DNA of 64,000 nt. Origin: Panorpa germanica. Lineage: Eukaryota > Arthropoda > Insecta > Mecoptera > Panorpidae. Below the pieces are notes generated by a model that was given only the letters and a program-made list of their open reading frames with translations, made no database searches and was not told where the DNA came from. The stretch spans positions 6,944,001 through 7,008,000 of the forward strand of contig OY783203.1 of NCBI GenBank assembly GCA_963678705.1. Reading direction: 5' to 3'. Below, one piece after another: positions 26,601 to 36,944 of this stretch. The position numbers were made by a program, and so were the translations under genes. Every line of letters begins with the position of its first letter. Within the stretch, counting starts at the first letter, position 1.

Positions 26601-29600
26601 AACCAACTTTTTTCTACCTAAATTTACATAAAATTTACAAACATTTGAAAGTAAACAAGAAATTCAAATTTCAAATGTCAACGTGTCATTTACGATAGTT
26701 TACTTCTTTAGCACAAATAAAAGTGTATACATTTATTTACTGCAATTTCCATCCTGGCAATAGTCTTGGCTTTTGTCTCGAACCCGTTGTTGCATAGAAC
26801 GGTTAATTTATTTATATGTTAAAAGTAGTTTATTAAAATTTCAAATTGCACGGTTTTTGAACGATAATAAATTTAGCAATAAATTTAATTATATTTCGTA
26901 AGCCAATGGTTTAAACTTCAATAAATCGTCTGTTATAACAACTTAATTACTTTTCATTATTCCATTTCGTATACTACATATAGTCGTATGTCGTTCTAAG
27001 CTAGTATTTTGAATTCTGTTTCCCCTTGCACCGTGTCATCAACTGTTGCACACATTTCTCCACGTTGTGTACGTGGTCCACCGTACTATGGATACATCGT
27101 ACATCGCAGGGAATATGTCAGCGAGTCCTGCGGTTAACATCTATGGTAGGCATCCTTGCCTGGATGCACCCTCTACATTCTAAAACTTACAATATAGTTG
27201 CGGTTACAATAAGGATTGTATGGTTGAAATATCTTCCCAGCTAAGATTAATATTTCTTCTTATCTAAGCGCGTAACTAGTAGCAAAATATCACGTCCGTT
27301 TAATTAATATTTGCGTTGAGATAATAATAATACAAAATGATAACACTGATTACATAATATATAGTATACTCGTACTGTATTCATGTATAAAGTTGTTCAT
27401 GCTGTGATTTTTTACTTTGTGGTTTTCCAATGACAGTCATGTTGTTGTTTTTGTCTTCTAAACTATTTGTATGTAAGTATAACGTGAAGGAGGCTAGAGG
27501 TGTCGACAAGGCAACCCGCAGAGCCATAGAGCTAACAGGGTAACCCTTCTAAATCGTCTCATGTTTTTTCAATATTGTCTTTCGCATGTAATTCATCTCA
27601 GTCTCACTCTTTAGATATACGACATCATCAGTTAAACCGAGACAACACTATTTCTATCAATTTATATTTACTTCGAATGCTATGTGACTGGTTGTCAATC
27701 AAAGGGTCCACCGCGTGCTTCGGTATTGTCTTATTTTACAAGATTAATGTACTTGTAAGATATAATCCTGCCAAATAAGCCGTAAGCTTGTTTACCAAAT
27801 AAGATTATGATGTTATTTAAGCTATAAAGCTATAAATTTGTCAGTTTGTTCTGTAACCATAACCCATTATTGTCTAAAATAATTTCACACTGTGTTTTAG
27901 ATGGTTGTTCTGTTTAGATGGTAGTGGCTTCTATGTCATCCCACAATATGAACAGTATGAGCGGTATGGAATGACTGGGGTATGGAAGTCTTTTTGACAA
28001 ATCTTAATCTCTAAATCCAATGGTTTTATAGTCTTTTTGTACCGCAGCCGTGTTGTTGTGAAAGCCTACTTTTTGTTTTTATTTAATAAAATTTTCTTCT
28101 TCATACGACATCTGCATGTTAAAGCAGTTAGGGTGTCTGAATTTAATCTACTGTCCCCAAGTAGCAACCCCTCGAGCCGCACGAGCCGCGAGGAACGCGA
28201 GTCCTTACGTTTTTTTTTACTCTCGTCAAGTAGGATTTAACTTTAAACGACGTTCACCGTCCCTATGCTCCCATGCCTCGGTTTCTCACTCCATTTTAAT
28301 ATTTGCGCTCAGTTTAAAGCATAAAGCCGCGGTTTATGAATAAAACAAAAGTCTAAACATGTCGGATCTTCCGCAAGAGTTTGATTTTGCGAATAAAACA
28401 AGTTTCAAAGTTTTTTGCTCACCCATCACACTTGTGACTCTCCGTTATTTATTTATCACTTTATAGCAGCTTGATATTTTCATAGAAAACTAACAAAGCC
28501 GCTGAGCAAAAACTAGCGACTTTCTAAGAAATAGAATAAAAATCATTTCCCGAACTGAAAAACGCATTTAAATGCAAGAAATCGTATTGTTATGGTAATA
28601 AGTATGAGCCAGTGGTTGGCATATTGAAAAATACTCTGTTTCAGAGATACTTTTATTTGAGTTTTATTTTGATCATGGTTAAAATATGGGGAGAAGGGTG
28701 AAGGGACTTATACATGCTTTGACATTCATAAAGAAGGAATTCTATATATTTTACAGTGCCTCAACCAAACCTATTGAATATTGTAAATACTATATTTTAC
28801 TGTATTAATTTACATAAAAATGTAGTTTCACATCAATTTATTGCTATAGTTCTATTTTCAACTATAAAACACTATTTCGTATTCAAATGATTAACCAAAC
28901 CTTATTTATTGCAGTATTAAAGAAATCTATGACCAATCACATGAGCAGGACTGGAAAGAGAACTCGTACTGCATACACCAGTGGCCAACTTATCGAGCTG
29001 GAGAAGGAATTCAATTCAAACAAATACCTATGTCGACCCCGTCGAATTGAACTAGCCAATACTTTAAGACTCAGTGAAAGACAAATCAAGATCTGGTTTC
29101 AAAATCGTCGTATGAAGCACAAGAAAGAAACGACCAAGCTGGATACATCTTATGAATCAAGTAGTTCGTCTTCTACTGCTTCGCCAACTTCTTTCAATGT
29201 TCCAGAACGGTCACATGGAGAGACTGTTAGTAGATTATTGTCATTAGTGCCAAGTTCTGTAGCAGAATTCTCCAAAAATAAACCACAAACGTCACCTCAA
29301 AGAATGCAAATGGCAATGATCACAAATCCTCAATATGATCAAAGAATGTTTGCAAACTATAACTCTGGACAATGGAATCAGAATACAAATCTGCAAAGCT
29401 ATAATAGAGTGTCTCCAATTTCCACTCCCACTTCAAGCACAATAGTACCTCCCGAATCAATTCCACCATTCCCTGTGCTTGAAAATATTTCAGAAGATAT
29501 ATTTGATGATAGGAATGACGTAAACAGTTCAAATGAAGTTCCTCCAAGTTGCAATGTTTCGTGGCCATCAGCATCGACAAATTCAAATTCTCCACCATCA

Positions 29601-29615
29601 CTTCTACAGTTATAA
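14308..29615 (+). CDS. zen: Hox3/Zen-class homeodomain transcription factor (three coding exons)
   Basis: Joining 14308-14697, 15914-16082 and 28915-29615 gives 1260 nt, 419 residues. Splice phases agree (0 after exon 1, 1 after exon 2) and all sites are GT-AG. The ATG at 14308 is preceded by an in-frame TGA at 14296-14298. The N-terminal third is acidic/serine-rich and ends in Q- and Y-rich sequence. The homeodomain occupies residues 200-259 with R5, I47, Q50 and N51. Its helix 3 ends [12 protein letters not shown], diagnostic for insect Hox3/Zen rather than Dfd, pb or ftz. A serine run (about 268-273) and a proline/serine/acidic tail follow. I see no YPWM-type hexapeptide, as in Zen of winged insects. 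By family knowledge, Zen is a nuclear DNA-binding factor with early-embryonic or extraembryonic roles. Intron 2 (12.8 kb) is unusually long and full of transposons. AATAAA signals lie at 29741, 30259, 30397 and 30407. Confidence 0.93.
15232..15353. repeat. Small inverted-repeat element in zen intron 1
   Basis: The ends AAAAAATCGCTTTTAGCGAC and, reverse-complemented, AAAAAACCGGTTTTAGCGAC match closely. The pairing continues inward: ATCATATATTGATATATCTT pairs with ATACATCGGTGTCG-side sequence only loosely. It looks like a roughly 120-bp palindromic MITE. Confidence 0.5.
15565..15680 (+). repeat. Dispersed repeat (ATTGAAGATGCGTATGA family)
   Basis: AGTAAACATTTTGACATCAT, then ATTGAAGATGCGTATGACTT and TTTTTGTCATGAAA, are shared with 20968-21185 and inverted with 12770-12890. 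Type unknown. Confidence 0.55.
15914..16082 (+). CDS. zen: zen coding exon 2
   Basis: 169 nt, entering in phase 0 and leaving in phase 1 (CCTG|GTAAGT). It encodes residues 131-186 plus the first base of codon 187. The sequence is rich in M, N and P ([14 protein letters not shown]) and has no recognised domain. In this position, upstream of the homeobox, Hox proteins often carry a hexapeptide. None is present. Confidence 0.88.
16180..16620 (-). mobile_element. LINE C-terminal fragment in zen intron 2
   Basis: The - strand, with one or two in-frame stops, reads [20 protein letters not shown], then IARFRM, then [18 protein letters not shown], then [10 protein letters not shown] and [10 protein letters not shown]. 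This is the best-preserved C-terminal cysteine-knuckle module in the window (CxxC, the usual H replaced, C). It matches the tail of R1/I-like non-LTR reverse transcriptases. Antisense to zen, 5'-truncated and dead. Confidence 0.7.
17125..17147. repeat. Short (TA)n microsatellite
   Basis: About 11 TA units within zen intron 2. Confidence 0.9.
19323..19487. mobile_element. 165-bp hAT-type MITE with 8-bp target duplication
   Basis: The left end is CAGGTCCGCATCTGGAGG and the right end, reverse-complemented, is CAGGCCCGCATTTGAGGG. The flanks GCCATGAA (19315-19322) and GCAATGGA (19488-19495) match at 6 of 8. The right subterminal part (TGGAGGCCCCGCCTGCCCTC) is shared with the element at 1260-1862, so both belong to one family. 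Confidence 0.75.
19533..19959. mobile_element. hAT-type MITE, second family
   Basis: The left end is CAGTGCCGCTTTTAG and the right end, reverse-complemented, is CAGAGGCGGCCTTAGGGGG. About 180 bp of the interior (from TAATTGACGAGAAATAAAAT to AAAGAGCGAGGCGCAAAATT) is present in reverse orientation inside the element at 23259-23840. I find no convincing target duplication here. Confidence 0.65.
20020..20175 (+). repeat. Dispersed repeat shared with 37683-37818
   Basis: ATCTCTTTCTTAGACTGGAG, ACTGCGAAA, and, 90 bp on, TTTTTAAATCAGTAGATTGC then GTGTACATTTATA occur in the same order at 37683-37818. Class unknown. Confidence 0.5.
20968..21185 (+). repeat. Dispersed repeat (ATTGAAGATGCGTATGA family), longest copy
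   Basis: It begins CAGTAAACATTTTAGAGTCA, then TATTGAAGATGCGTATGATT and TTTTTGTCATGAAAGAGTTC. The related copies at 12770 and 15565 share the first 60 bp and diverge afterward. Confidence 0.5.
21378..21587. mobile_element. Mariner-like MITE (CACTGTGAGAA ends, TA duplication)
   Basis: It is flanked on both sides by TA (21376-21377 and 21588-21589). The ends are CACTGTGAGAAAGACATAGT and, reverse-complemented, CACTGTGAGAATATGTAACA. A second inner pair, GGTGCTATAATGGT and ACCATTATAGCACC, makes it nearly palindromic. A diverged copy is at 62141-62324. TA duplication and short size suggest a Tc1/mariner-derived nonautonomous element. Confidence 0.75.
21600..21905 (-). mobile_element. LINE 3' end with 3' UTR
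   Basis: The - strand has [15 protein letters not shown], matching the [10 protein letters not shown] segment that ends the relic at 16180-16620. It is followed by a noncoding tail (AAATGTAAGTTAGACGATTT, then TGTAAAGCCCTACA) shared with the copy at 49580-50150. The shared tail defines the element's 3' UTR. Confidence 0.55.
21890..21965 (+). repeat. Small repeat shared with 36945-37020
   Basis: TTGACTCGAACAAAAATCAA, AGCTGAGGCA, then CAACTAACGTTTGTAGTAAA corresponds to TCGACTCGAACAGAAATCAG etc. at 36945. Ordered similarity over about 75 bp. Class unknown. Confidence 0.45.
23259..23840. mobile_element. hAT-type MITE with perfect 8-bp target duplication
   Basis: TACACAAT occurs immediately outside both ends (23251-23258 and 23841-23848), 8 of 8 bases. 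The left end is CAGAGGCGGTCTTTGG and the right end, reverse-complemented, is CAGGGGCGGCCTTAGCC. The interior carries repeated GGGGCCTCGCAAA-ATCTGCCGC-type modules (near 23600, 23760, 23783 and 23810) and a roughly 180-bp segment inverted relative to the element at 19533-19959. There is no coding capacity. The intact duplication suggests the youngest identifiable insertion in the window. Confidence 0.88.
24808..24895 (+). mobile_element. SINE head fragment
   Basis: GATGAGAGCGCTTATGCTTG (A-box region), CAGCAGACTGCTATGTCTTC, then the B box GGGCTCGAGCCTCGG. The body is missing. The sequence passes at once into the repeat at 24905, so the SINE is 3'-truncated or interrupted. Confidence 0.65.
24905..25005 (+). 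repeat. Dispersed repeat, copy of 4845-4957
   Basis: TAGTCATGAGCAGGACCACC, then GGTGCCCGCTTATCGTTGAA and TATTGGGACA, are near-identical to the copy at 4845-4957. Confidence 0.6.
25060..25249. mobile_element. Partial MITE, family of 12105-12428
   Basis: It contains TTGTGACGTCACATGCAG, TTTTCATGAGATCTAAAAAT, and the end TACTTTATGGATGACCCC. Reverse-complemented, this end gives GGGGTCATCCATAAAGTA, matching the terminus of the 12105 element. Confidence 0.5.
26050..26225. mobile_element. Small inverted-repeat element in zen intron 2
   Basis: The left end is GTGCTATAAGAATAGAGTAC and the right end, reverse-complemented, is AGCAGTAAGAATAGAGTGTG. The interior is GC-richer than its surroundings and gives a chance open frame. 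Copy number elsewhere is unknown because I see only one in this window. Confidence 0.45.
27005..27240. other. GC-richer, non-repeat patch in zen intron 2
   Basis: From TTCTGTTTCCCCTTGCACCG to ACATTCTAAAACTTAC the composition is clearly more balanced than the flanks. No match to the repeat families of this window is evident. Both strands are open only for short stretches. It could be a conserved enhancer or an unrecognised element. Confidence 0.3.
28130..28330. other. GC-rich patch upstream of the homeobox exon
   Basis: It contains CCCCTCGAGCCGCACGAGCC and GCGAGGAACGCGAGTCC and lies about 0.7 kb before exon 3. It lacks inverted-repeat ends or similarity to other blocks in the window. Function unknown. 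Confidence 0.25.
28915..29615 (+). CDS. zen: zen coding exon 3 (homeobox)
   Basis: The acceptor TTTATTGCAG at 28914 joins in phase to exon 2 (split codon G|TA, valine 187). The homeobox spans 28953-29132. The remaining 160 residues form a serine/threonine/proline-rich tail with an acidic patch ([13 protein letters not shown]). Stop TAA at 29613-29615. Confidence 0.95.
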
Positions 29616-30420
29616 GAAATAATGAGATATGACGGTCCCATGCATAATATTTTCATCGTTTTTCGTGTAACTTTGTCTTAAGTTAATAATAAGTAACGCA
29701 TTTTTACTGCAATAATTTGCTAGTAAATACACAATTTGTAAATAAATAATTGTAAATAGGATCGCATTAAATTATATGTATCATGATGAGAAACAAAACT
29801 GATTTTTTAGCGATGAAGGAAAATTTTATGGGTCGCCGGTACAGCTGCTAACGCTGTGACGTTTGATTATCTATTACACTTCTCTTTTTTAACAGCGATT
29901 TCAAAGGTAGATAAAGGAGAAGGTAAGGAAGGAAATGACGTCAAGTACTCAACCGTATTAACCCCTTTAATTATTAGAAGGATAAAAATGACTATTTCAA
30001 TCTTTACTAACTTTTATAATTGAATTGAATGAATATAATTCAGGTTTTGATAGCCTACTTACTCAATATACCGTACAATGTTATATAATACAGTTAATTG
30101 AGTTTAGTTATGGTTCACAACCCAATTAAAAAGTAATTCAAATTTTGCAACCTTGAATTTGGTAAACTTATAGGATTCTTACAATTAAATGTACTTGTAT
30201 AAAAGATTTACTATGTTATAAATATTCAATATTTATATTTTAACATAAGGATATGTGCAATAAAATTAAACCTAATCTAAATGTATGATAGCATAGATTT
30301 AGTGTTTGTAATATGTTAATACAAACATAAATTCATTAATCAGTCATATTAATAAGCTAGTTAAGAACAAAATCCTAATTTAAGTTATATTGATTAAATA
30401 AACATCAATAAAGCATAGAT
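29616..30420 (+). other. zen: zen 3' UTR and polyadenylation signals
   Basis: AATAAA hexamers in the sense strand occur at 29741-29746, 30259-30264, 30397-30402 and 30407-30412. The first would give a short UTR of about 150 nt. Which one is used cannot be seen from sequence. Confidence 0.5.
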
Positions 30421-31970
30421 TATAAATTGTATTAGAATTAAGAGATGTGTAAAATTTAAGTACTCCTTCATTTTCATTTTTGTTATTGTTAATAAAAAAA
30501 ATGGTATTTTAATAATCAATCAATGTTTTAATTTATTGCTATTTAATATATTTTTGTGATTTGTAGAAACTCCACGTAATTCCTAGCTAGTCGAATCCTA
30601 GCCATAGGATATACAGATAATTTAAATTTGCAAAGTGGCTTTCATATATTATTGTTTGAACCATCAATTGCAGAAAGGATCTTCATATACTCTACAATCA
30701 ATTTGTGGAACTGTAGAATTTGTTAGCTGTTGATGCTTGTAGTTCGATAAATTATCCTGATATTCCTTTGGATAGGTCAGAGATAAATAAATGGCATCAC
30801 TGGAAATTATATACCAGTGAGTCTACGTGTTTATATGGACAAATCATAACATCACCCCAACAGGTTACCTTCGAGGTAATATCTCTCTAGTATGGATTCT
30901 CATCTTCCCAGCTTCTTATTTCGTCATTAAATACACACTGTTAAAAATGTTCTTAATAGACAAATGCATATTCAAATTTAGAACCGTGTATATTAATACT
31001 TTTAAGATGAATTATTTTGAATTTAAATTTTTAGATGATTTTAAATAAAGGAATATTTAGTCAAAATATGGGAACGGAATAATTAATTGGAAATGCACAT
31101 CAAAGAAAGATTACAGAATAATATAACAAAACCAAGTAAAAAAGATTTATGACATTTAATTTATGAAAAAAATTAACAAAATCCAAAATATTTCTGCAAC
31201 TGACATTCTTGTATTTCCAAACGTTTTAACCCAAAATATAATCATTGCAATTTAACATACTCACTGCATTGTACGAAATAGACTCACACAAAGATAAATT
31301 TATAATATAATACATATGTATATGGTATACAGTATAACTAGTCTACATATCAGAAAATCGGATTCAGTTTCAGTTTCTAATATCGCAATAGTCAATGCCC
31401 AGCTTTTGGGGATCAGCCCCGTCGCTCGACTCTAAAAGTACAGCGTACCCTTTCTGCTTTCACTTGATTCCCTTCTGCATTTTCTATACTCATACTTTGT
31501 AAACTACATATATATCTATCTCATTTACTCTAAAGGGTTCTTCTACTTCTATACTATTACTACTGTTACTAAACATGATTTCCATTCGTTAGTCATCCAT
31601 CTTATTCCAGGACGTGAACTGACAGGCAGGGGTGCAGTTCCGATACGGCAACACCAACGTCAGCGGTAATAACTACGGCATACAGGATTATTGAGATAGG
31701 GATATTTAAGTTCAATATCTTCAAGTTTTGAACCATTTTAAGAAAGTGGATAATGCAATTAGTATTTGATTACTTCCTACCTTTTAAAAATAACACCTTT
31801 GTATTTTTCTTATATGCAATCTGGTTGACTTAGATTATTAAGGATGGCCCTACTAAGATATCATAACTTTGTGAAAGAAAGAGAAGTAAATATTAGGTAT
31901 ATGTAGGATTGAGTGAGATGCAATACAATATTATTATTGTAATAAATATATAGAATAGATTAAATTTTAA

Positions 31971-32132
31971 GACGACGCAGTAGCCGAGAGCATTTATGTT
32001 TCATGACAGACTGCTGTGTCTTCAGGTTCGATCCTTGAACTTGAGTTATATTTTCTACGTTTGGTTGTTATTAAGTTTATTTGATTATGTCCATACATAA
32101 CTCAGGACGGGACATAGGCCGACGTTATAAGT
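31971..32132 (+). mobile_element. tRNA-derived SINE
   Basis: GACGACGCAGTAGCCGAGAG (A box), CAGACTGCTGTGTCTTCAGG, B box GGTTCGATCC, then the family body GTTGTTATTAAGTTTATTTG and the tail end CATAGGCCGACGTTA. Part of the tail is deleted relative to 60901-61141. Confidence 0.8.
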
Positions 32133-32809
32133 TATTTCAAAATTAAAGAATTTATAAATATATAAGATCGTATGCAAATAAGTATAGCATAAAACAAGTT
32201 CAATTACTACTGTTACGAGATTCTTTGGAACCATTATACTGATATATAGTATTGAATTTTTTATTTTTAATATGTAATATATTAAGCTTTCTTTTTAGTT
32301 TTTGCATCTAAAGAAATTGCTAAAAAGTTTTATATATTTATTTGTCTATGAACATATAAGTAGTATGCACACAAATAAATATTTAAAAAAAAAAAATTTA
32401 TTTAAATATTAAATAAAGTTAAAAATTCTTATGTTTTTATTTATTCTTCTTTTGTCGTACTTCATTAATATTGTTTTATATAATACTTAAAAATTTAAAA
32501 TATATCAATTATGTACATTGACTCCTTTAAGACAGGAAAAATCTTGAGATATGCAGAAACTTCATGGCATAATATTTGTAGATAAATTCGAAAAAAGTTC
32601 GAAAAAATAAACAAACGGGACACTTGGTGCTTCCTGGAAGTTTAAAATTTGACTGTACAGAATGGATCTGATGGCTTATTGCTTGTTCCTGTTAAATTTA
32701 GACGCTTTTAGATGCCCATGCTCTGAATTAACTGTTGAAAATAATAGACGCAAGAAATATTATTATTGTATATATGCAACACTTATACTGTACGCGTTAA
32801 TATATCATG

Positions 32810-32860
32810 GGATGATAGTGGGTCAGAGCATTGATGATTAACGCTGATTGCGTTTTATTT
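32810..32860 (+). mobile_element. SINE head remnant
   Basis: GATGATAGTGGGTCAGAGCA then TTGATGATTAACGCTGATTG resembles the first 50 bp of the SINE family. The B box is not recognisable. Confidence 0.35.
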
Positions 32861-34391
32861 ATCGTTACTATAAGAGTAAACATTCGTGTTCGTGTACGGA
32901 TGCAACCACTTATATTGATCATTTGTACGCAAACACGTATGTGAGAACTTTGGCTTATTAAAATATGTTCAACAATTACTTTTTTTTTTTTTAAATAACT
33001 GTGTCGTTGTTGACTACGCCACTGCTTATTGTAGACGTGCTTGTGGCATCTGAGAAACAAGGATTCCACTGAGCCTCCGAATCATTGCAGGGTCATAAAC
33101 AGTTGACGAAATAGTATCTGTATGTTTTTAATTTATGACTTAAGAACCTTGCAATTCAATTGATAAAAATTCCTATGCGCGACAATGAACATCAGATTTG
33201 GCATTTATAAAATCTGTATCTGTAGTAAATACTGAATGGATATTATTTAGATTCAAATTTAGCAAAAATCTTATTCAATAAAATATCTCGTCTTTGAAGT
33301 AAATACGTTGTATCATTTTATCAAAATTATATATTAATCTTTTCCAATCCCGACCGCAATGCCGCCGTTCATTTACAATACATAATTCACAACTTATAAA
33401 CATACTTAAAATAAGGTTTTTCAGATTTTCCCTGCTTTCAAATACCAGCTTATACCTATTACATTCTTATCTGTGCGACGAGTATTTTGAGCATTGGAGA
33501 ATAATATGCTTTACCGTTAGTGGGCTGTTACATTGCTCACATATTGGTTGTGGTTTTCTTTTGAATAAGTAGGTATGAGTAAGGAGTGTCTTATTTGGAA
33601 AGCATAAATTTGAAGGATGTCAAAGTACATGAAGTGACTGTCACAGTAAAAAGGGTTACAACCAATATATAAATTGATTTGCTTCAAAGAGTATAATCTA
33701 TTGACAGATGTTATACAGATGCTATGTAAGACTAACTAAAATTGAACACATTGAGAAATAAATTGATTCATGATACCGAACTGTTCATTTGAAATATTCA
33801 CTACAAATATTCAACAAGGCGCCTGGTAAAGTTACGTGTATTTAAGGTTTATATGGCATAACACAAGTTATCTGCTACGTAAACAATATTACCTAGAATA
33901 CAACGTTTTGTGACCTATTTTACTGCTTTTAAAAAGTAAATAATCCATTATGCCCATTAACAAAATCATATGTATGTACGTTTAAAATACAGGCACGTTC
34001 GATTTGAATTGAAATTTAATTAACGTCAATATTAAAAGTTTGTTTATATATTGAAGTAGAGCCAATGAAAAAAAAGAAGCAGTCAAATCAGGTGAATAAG
34101 GTGGTTAATCAATAGTTCTTGAACTTTGATTTTTATATTGTATTATGTTTAAAAAGAAATTTCCTGTTATTAGAAAGTTATTTATACCGAAACAATATTA
34201 TTAAGAATTATTTTCTGATAGTACTCACTAGCTGGTTACTACACTCATTACAACACTAATTATATAATATGTTATTGTACTTGTGGAGAATACGAATGCC
34301 ACCTGTTGCAAAATTTCATTTGATATTTACTAAATGCTGATGAAAACAAGAAATGCATGTTAAGATTTTTCTTAATTTTAATTACTGCTAA

Positions 34392-34583
34392 GTCCCATCC
34401 CAACAACCTCTTACTATGTTGGCAGAATTTAAAATAAACCAGCATTGCGTAACAAGTTTACGATTATGTATCTCTCTCTCCCTCTGGTGGACAGGTGATT
34501 CTACGTAATTTTGCTATCATCTCTACTGAGAATTGAACTTGGATTTAAAATTGCACATTTTAGCGCTGGACGTGCTCAGCTAG
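34392..34583 (-). mobile_element. Second tRNA-derived SINE family
   Basis: The reverse complement begins TAGCTGAGCACGTCCAGCGC (A-box-like), then, 30 bp on, AGTTCAATTCTCAGTAGAG (B-box-like). It ends ATAGTAAGAGGTTGTTGGGA then TGGGACTT, similar in layout to the main family's AGGAGGTC...GAC tail. The head differs from the main family, so it is either a distinct SINE or a distant subfamily. Confidence 0.5.
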
Positions 34584-34584
34584 A

Positions 34585-34680
34585 AAAAGTAACACTTCAA
34601 TTAGCTTGTAGTAAGCCAATTAGTGTAAAAATGGCATTGCAAGACAATTTTTATATGAGAAAGTAGAAAATTAACCCAGG
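34585..34680 (+). repeat. Partial CCAGGTAGAAAA MITE copy
   Basis: AGAAAAAGTAACACTTCAAT, TAGCTTGTAGTAAGC, GGCATTGCAAGACAATTTTT. These are the same ordered blocks as in 56740-56890 (inverted). It abuts the SINE at 34392-34583. Confidence 0.55.
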
Positions 34681-35249
34681 AATTAACTTGTGGCAAGGTA
34701 TCAAACGTGAAACTGCACCGCAGGAAAAAATTTCTGCTTGGGACACTGCAAATAAGTTTTTTGTTGTAGAAAAACAACACCATTTAAAGTGGTATAAGCA
34801 ACAGAGAAAAATCAAAATTAAAAATATATGTTACAAAGTATAATTACTATAAGAAAATATTTAAAATGCTAAAAAGTAGTTAAAAAAAATAAATATATAA
34901 ATAAAAAAGTCAGTTATAATTATAAATTCGTGTCAGAGTTGTGGCTGTGTAATGTGTAGCGGTGGCATTATTTCATTTTCAAGCAGAACAGGAACAGCCG
35001 TGTTTCTGCGATGTTTCAGGAATAGAAATAAGGGCAGGTGGGCAGGTGGGTAGAGATCACGCGACCGCGATGGAACTCACTGCTCACCGTCACGGAGGCG
35101 TCCACGGTGAAAATCTAAGACACTCAGTGGTACCATTTTAGATGCTAAATCATAACTATTATTTCTAAATTAACTTACTCTTTGAAAGGTAACTTCTGTA
35201 TCCCGAAATTCACATTGAATTTATGCAAAATTGAGGATAATTCTGGAGG

Positions 35250-35570
35250 AGGCTAGGAAAGAGGGCTACAAAAGGAATGAAAAGAAGGAAAGATTCCTAT
35301 GAAAAGAATGGAAGAGCAGTAGAAGTGGCAGAGAGATGAAATAAGTTTGGTAACAAGAAAGGATGGCGAAGATAGACCTACCGAAATATTCGAGAAATTG
35401 AGAGAGAGAAGTAACTAGCTTATACAAACGACAAAGAAACAAGAAGCACATGGCGAATATCAGGATTTAGAATGGAAATTAAGAGAAAGCAACAGATTTT
35501 GTAAAAGGTCTGCAGAATGTATACACGAAGAAAGGAGACGAGAGGAATTTAAATGTTATGAAAATTAATA
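35250..35570 (+). mobile_element. LINE C-terminal fragment, decayed
   Basis: The + strand is purine-rich and, in one frame, reads EAHGEYQDLEWKLRESNRFC, parallel to the IARFRLGNEEK-SRYWE segment of the other relics, followed by a lost knuckle. A further purine-rich block at 35870-36080 may belong to the same insertion or to a second one. No frame is intact. Confidence 0.45.
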
Positions 35571-35869
35571 CACGGGATCCTAATTCTTTGTTAATTTATT
35601 GGTTGTGAAATATACTTCAGAATTGTAATGAAGTATTTTTTTAGTTTGTAGTTACTAGCAGATTTAACTGCGGCTCGCTTTCCGAGGACCTCCGTGAAGT
35701 CAATTTGAGAGGGCCTACCTCGAAACGTAATTACAACTAGATACAAATGATTTCGTGTAAGAAAAATTATAACTAAGTACAAATAATTTCATCGAATGGC
35801 AATTGATGACAAATATAATTGCATTATCCGAAAGGCAATTGTGACTATCTAAAATTGCAAAGGAGACGT

Positions 35870-36470
35870 AGGTGCATATATGAGGAGAATGCGAGTGTAG
35901 GATTGCCAGTGAAAAGAAAATAGAGGAGCGGCTGAGAGGAGACGCAGAGAGTGGGCGCAGTAGAGAGAAAAAATAAGGAAAAAGAGGAAATGGGAAAGAA
36001 TCATGGATTTAAAATGGTTAAGTAGAGGACAGAAACAGTGACACGAGGAAAAGAAGGAAGAGATTTTTAAGTTTAATTTTAAGTTTCTAGGAATTGATTA
36101 TAAAAGAGAAAAATGAAAAGCTTAGCGGCATGCATTAAGAAAATAAATATACAATACAATGCAAAACTGAAAGGGTGTTCATAGGTCGCTCTTATACTGC
36201 AGCGTACTACTTGTGACAATGACTTCTTGTTGAGGGCGTTACTATTATTCAAGCGGCAAAATATATTCTTCTTGTATTTCTCTAATCACCCATCTAGATT
36301 TCATTCTATCGAGTATAAATTTGTTAAATATTCCATTCTTTCTTGTATGAGTTTTATTATGCAGGATATAGTAGGAAGTGCCTTGTTTTCCATATCCTGC
36401 AGCTTTCTATGGTATATTTCTTATATCAGTTTCAATTCTTTCATCTGATAAATGAATTCTCTTAAATGAT
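35870..36470. other. Purine/pyrimidine-skewed blocks, possible LINE remnants
   Basis: 35870-36080 is purine-rich on the + strand and 36270-36470 is pyrimidine-rich. They have the composition of the LINE relics, but I could not match the characteristic peptide segments. Confidence 0.25.
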
Positions 36471-36944
36471 CAGACATGTCATCCTGTTTATTGAGTTAAA
36501 TTTGACCCATTTGACAATTTTATATAAGTTATAATCACATTTCATTTACACAAAAGGTAAAATTCTGTTGCATATTGTACAGGTTTTCTTTTTTTGTTCT
36601 CTTCCTACTCTGAAAACAGAAAACTGGCTATATAAAACTAGCAACATACTTATATGCATTTTTATTTTCCGTAAAACAGGTGTCGCCACCTTCCAGTAGC
36701 AAAGGGGTAACTAAACGTGACTTGTAACCTAATATTTGTTAAATTTACTGTATAAAAAAATTGAAAAACTATACAAGTATATAAGATAATAAAATGAAAA
36801 TATTTGTTTTAATAAATGAAACGAAAATGGCGTAAGTGAAATTTAAATAAGAATTGGGTTTTTTAATTCTAGTCTTTTCAAAGACCAACTACAGTTATCG
36901 AACGAAAATTGTAACCAAGGTTGATTTGTTAAGCAACAGTTATG

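Larger units (their letters stand above)
16083..28914 (+). other. zen intron 2 (12,832 bp), transposon-rich
   Basis: Donor GTAAGT at 16083, acceptor TTTATTGCAG at 28914. It contains LINE fragments, three hAT-type MITEs (two of them inverted relatives), a mariner-like MITE, a SINE head and other repeats listed separately. Non-repeat candidates for regulatory DNA are the GC-richer patches near 27005-27240 and 28130-28330. I see no nested gene. Confidence 0.8.

Noticed and set aside
28887..28914. ATG at 28887 as the start of a single-exon homeobox gene
   Set aside because: The eight-residue extension is hydrophobic intron sequence ending in a good acceptor (TTTATTGCAG), and the phase fits exon 2 exactly.
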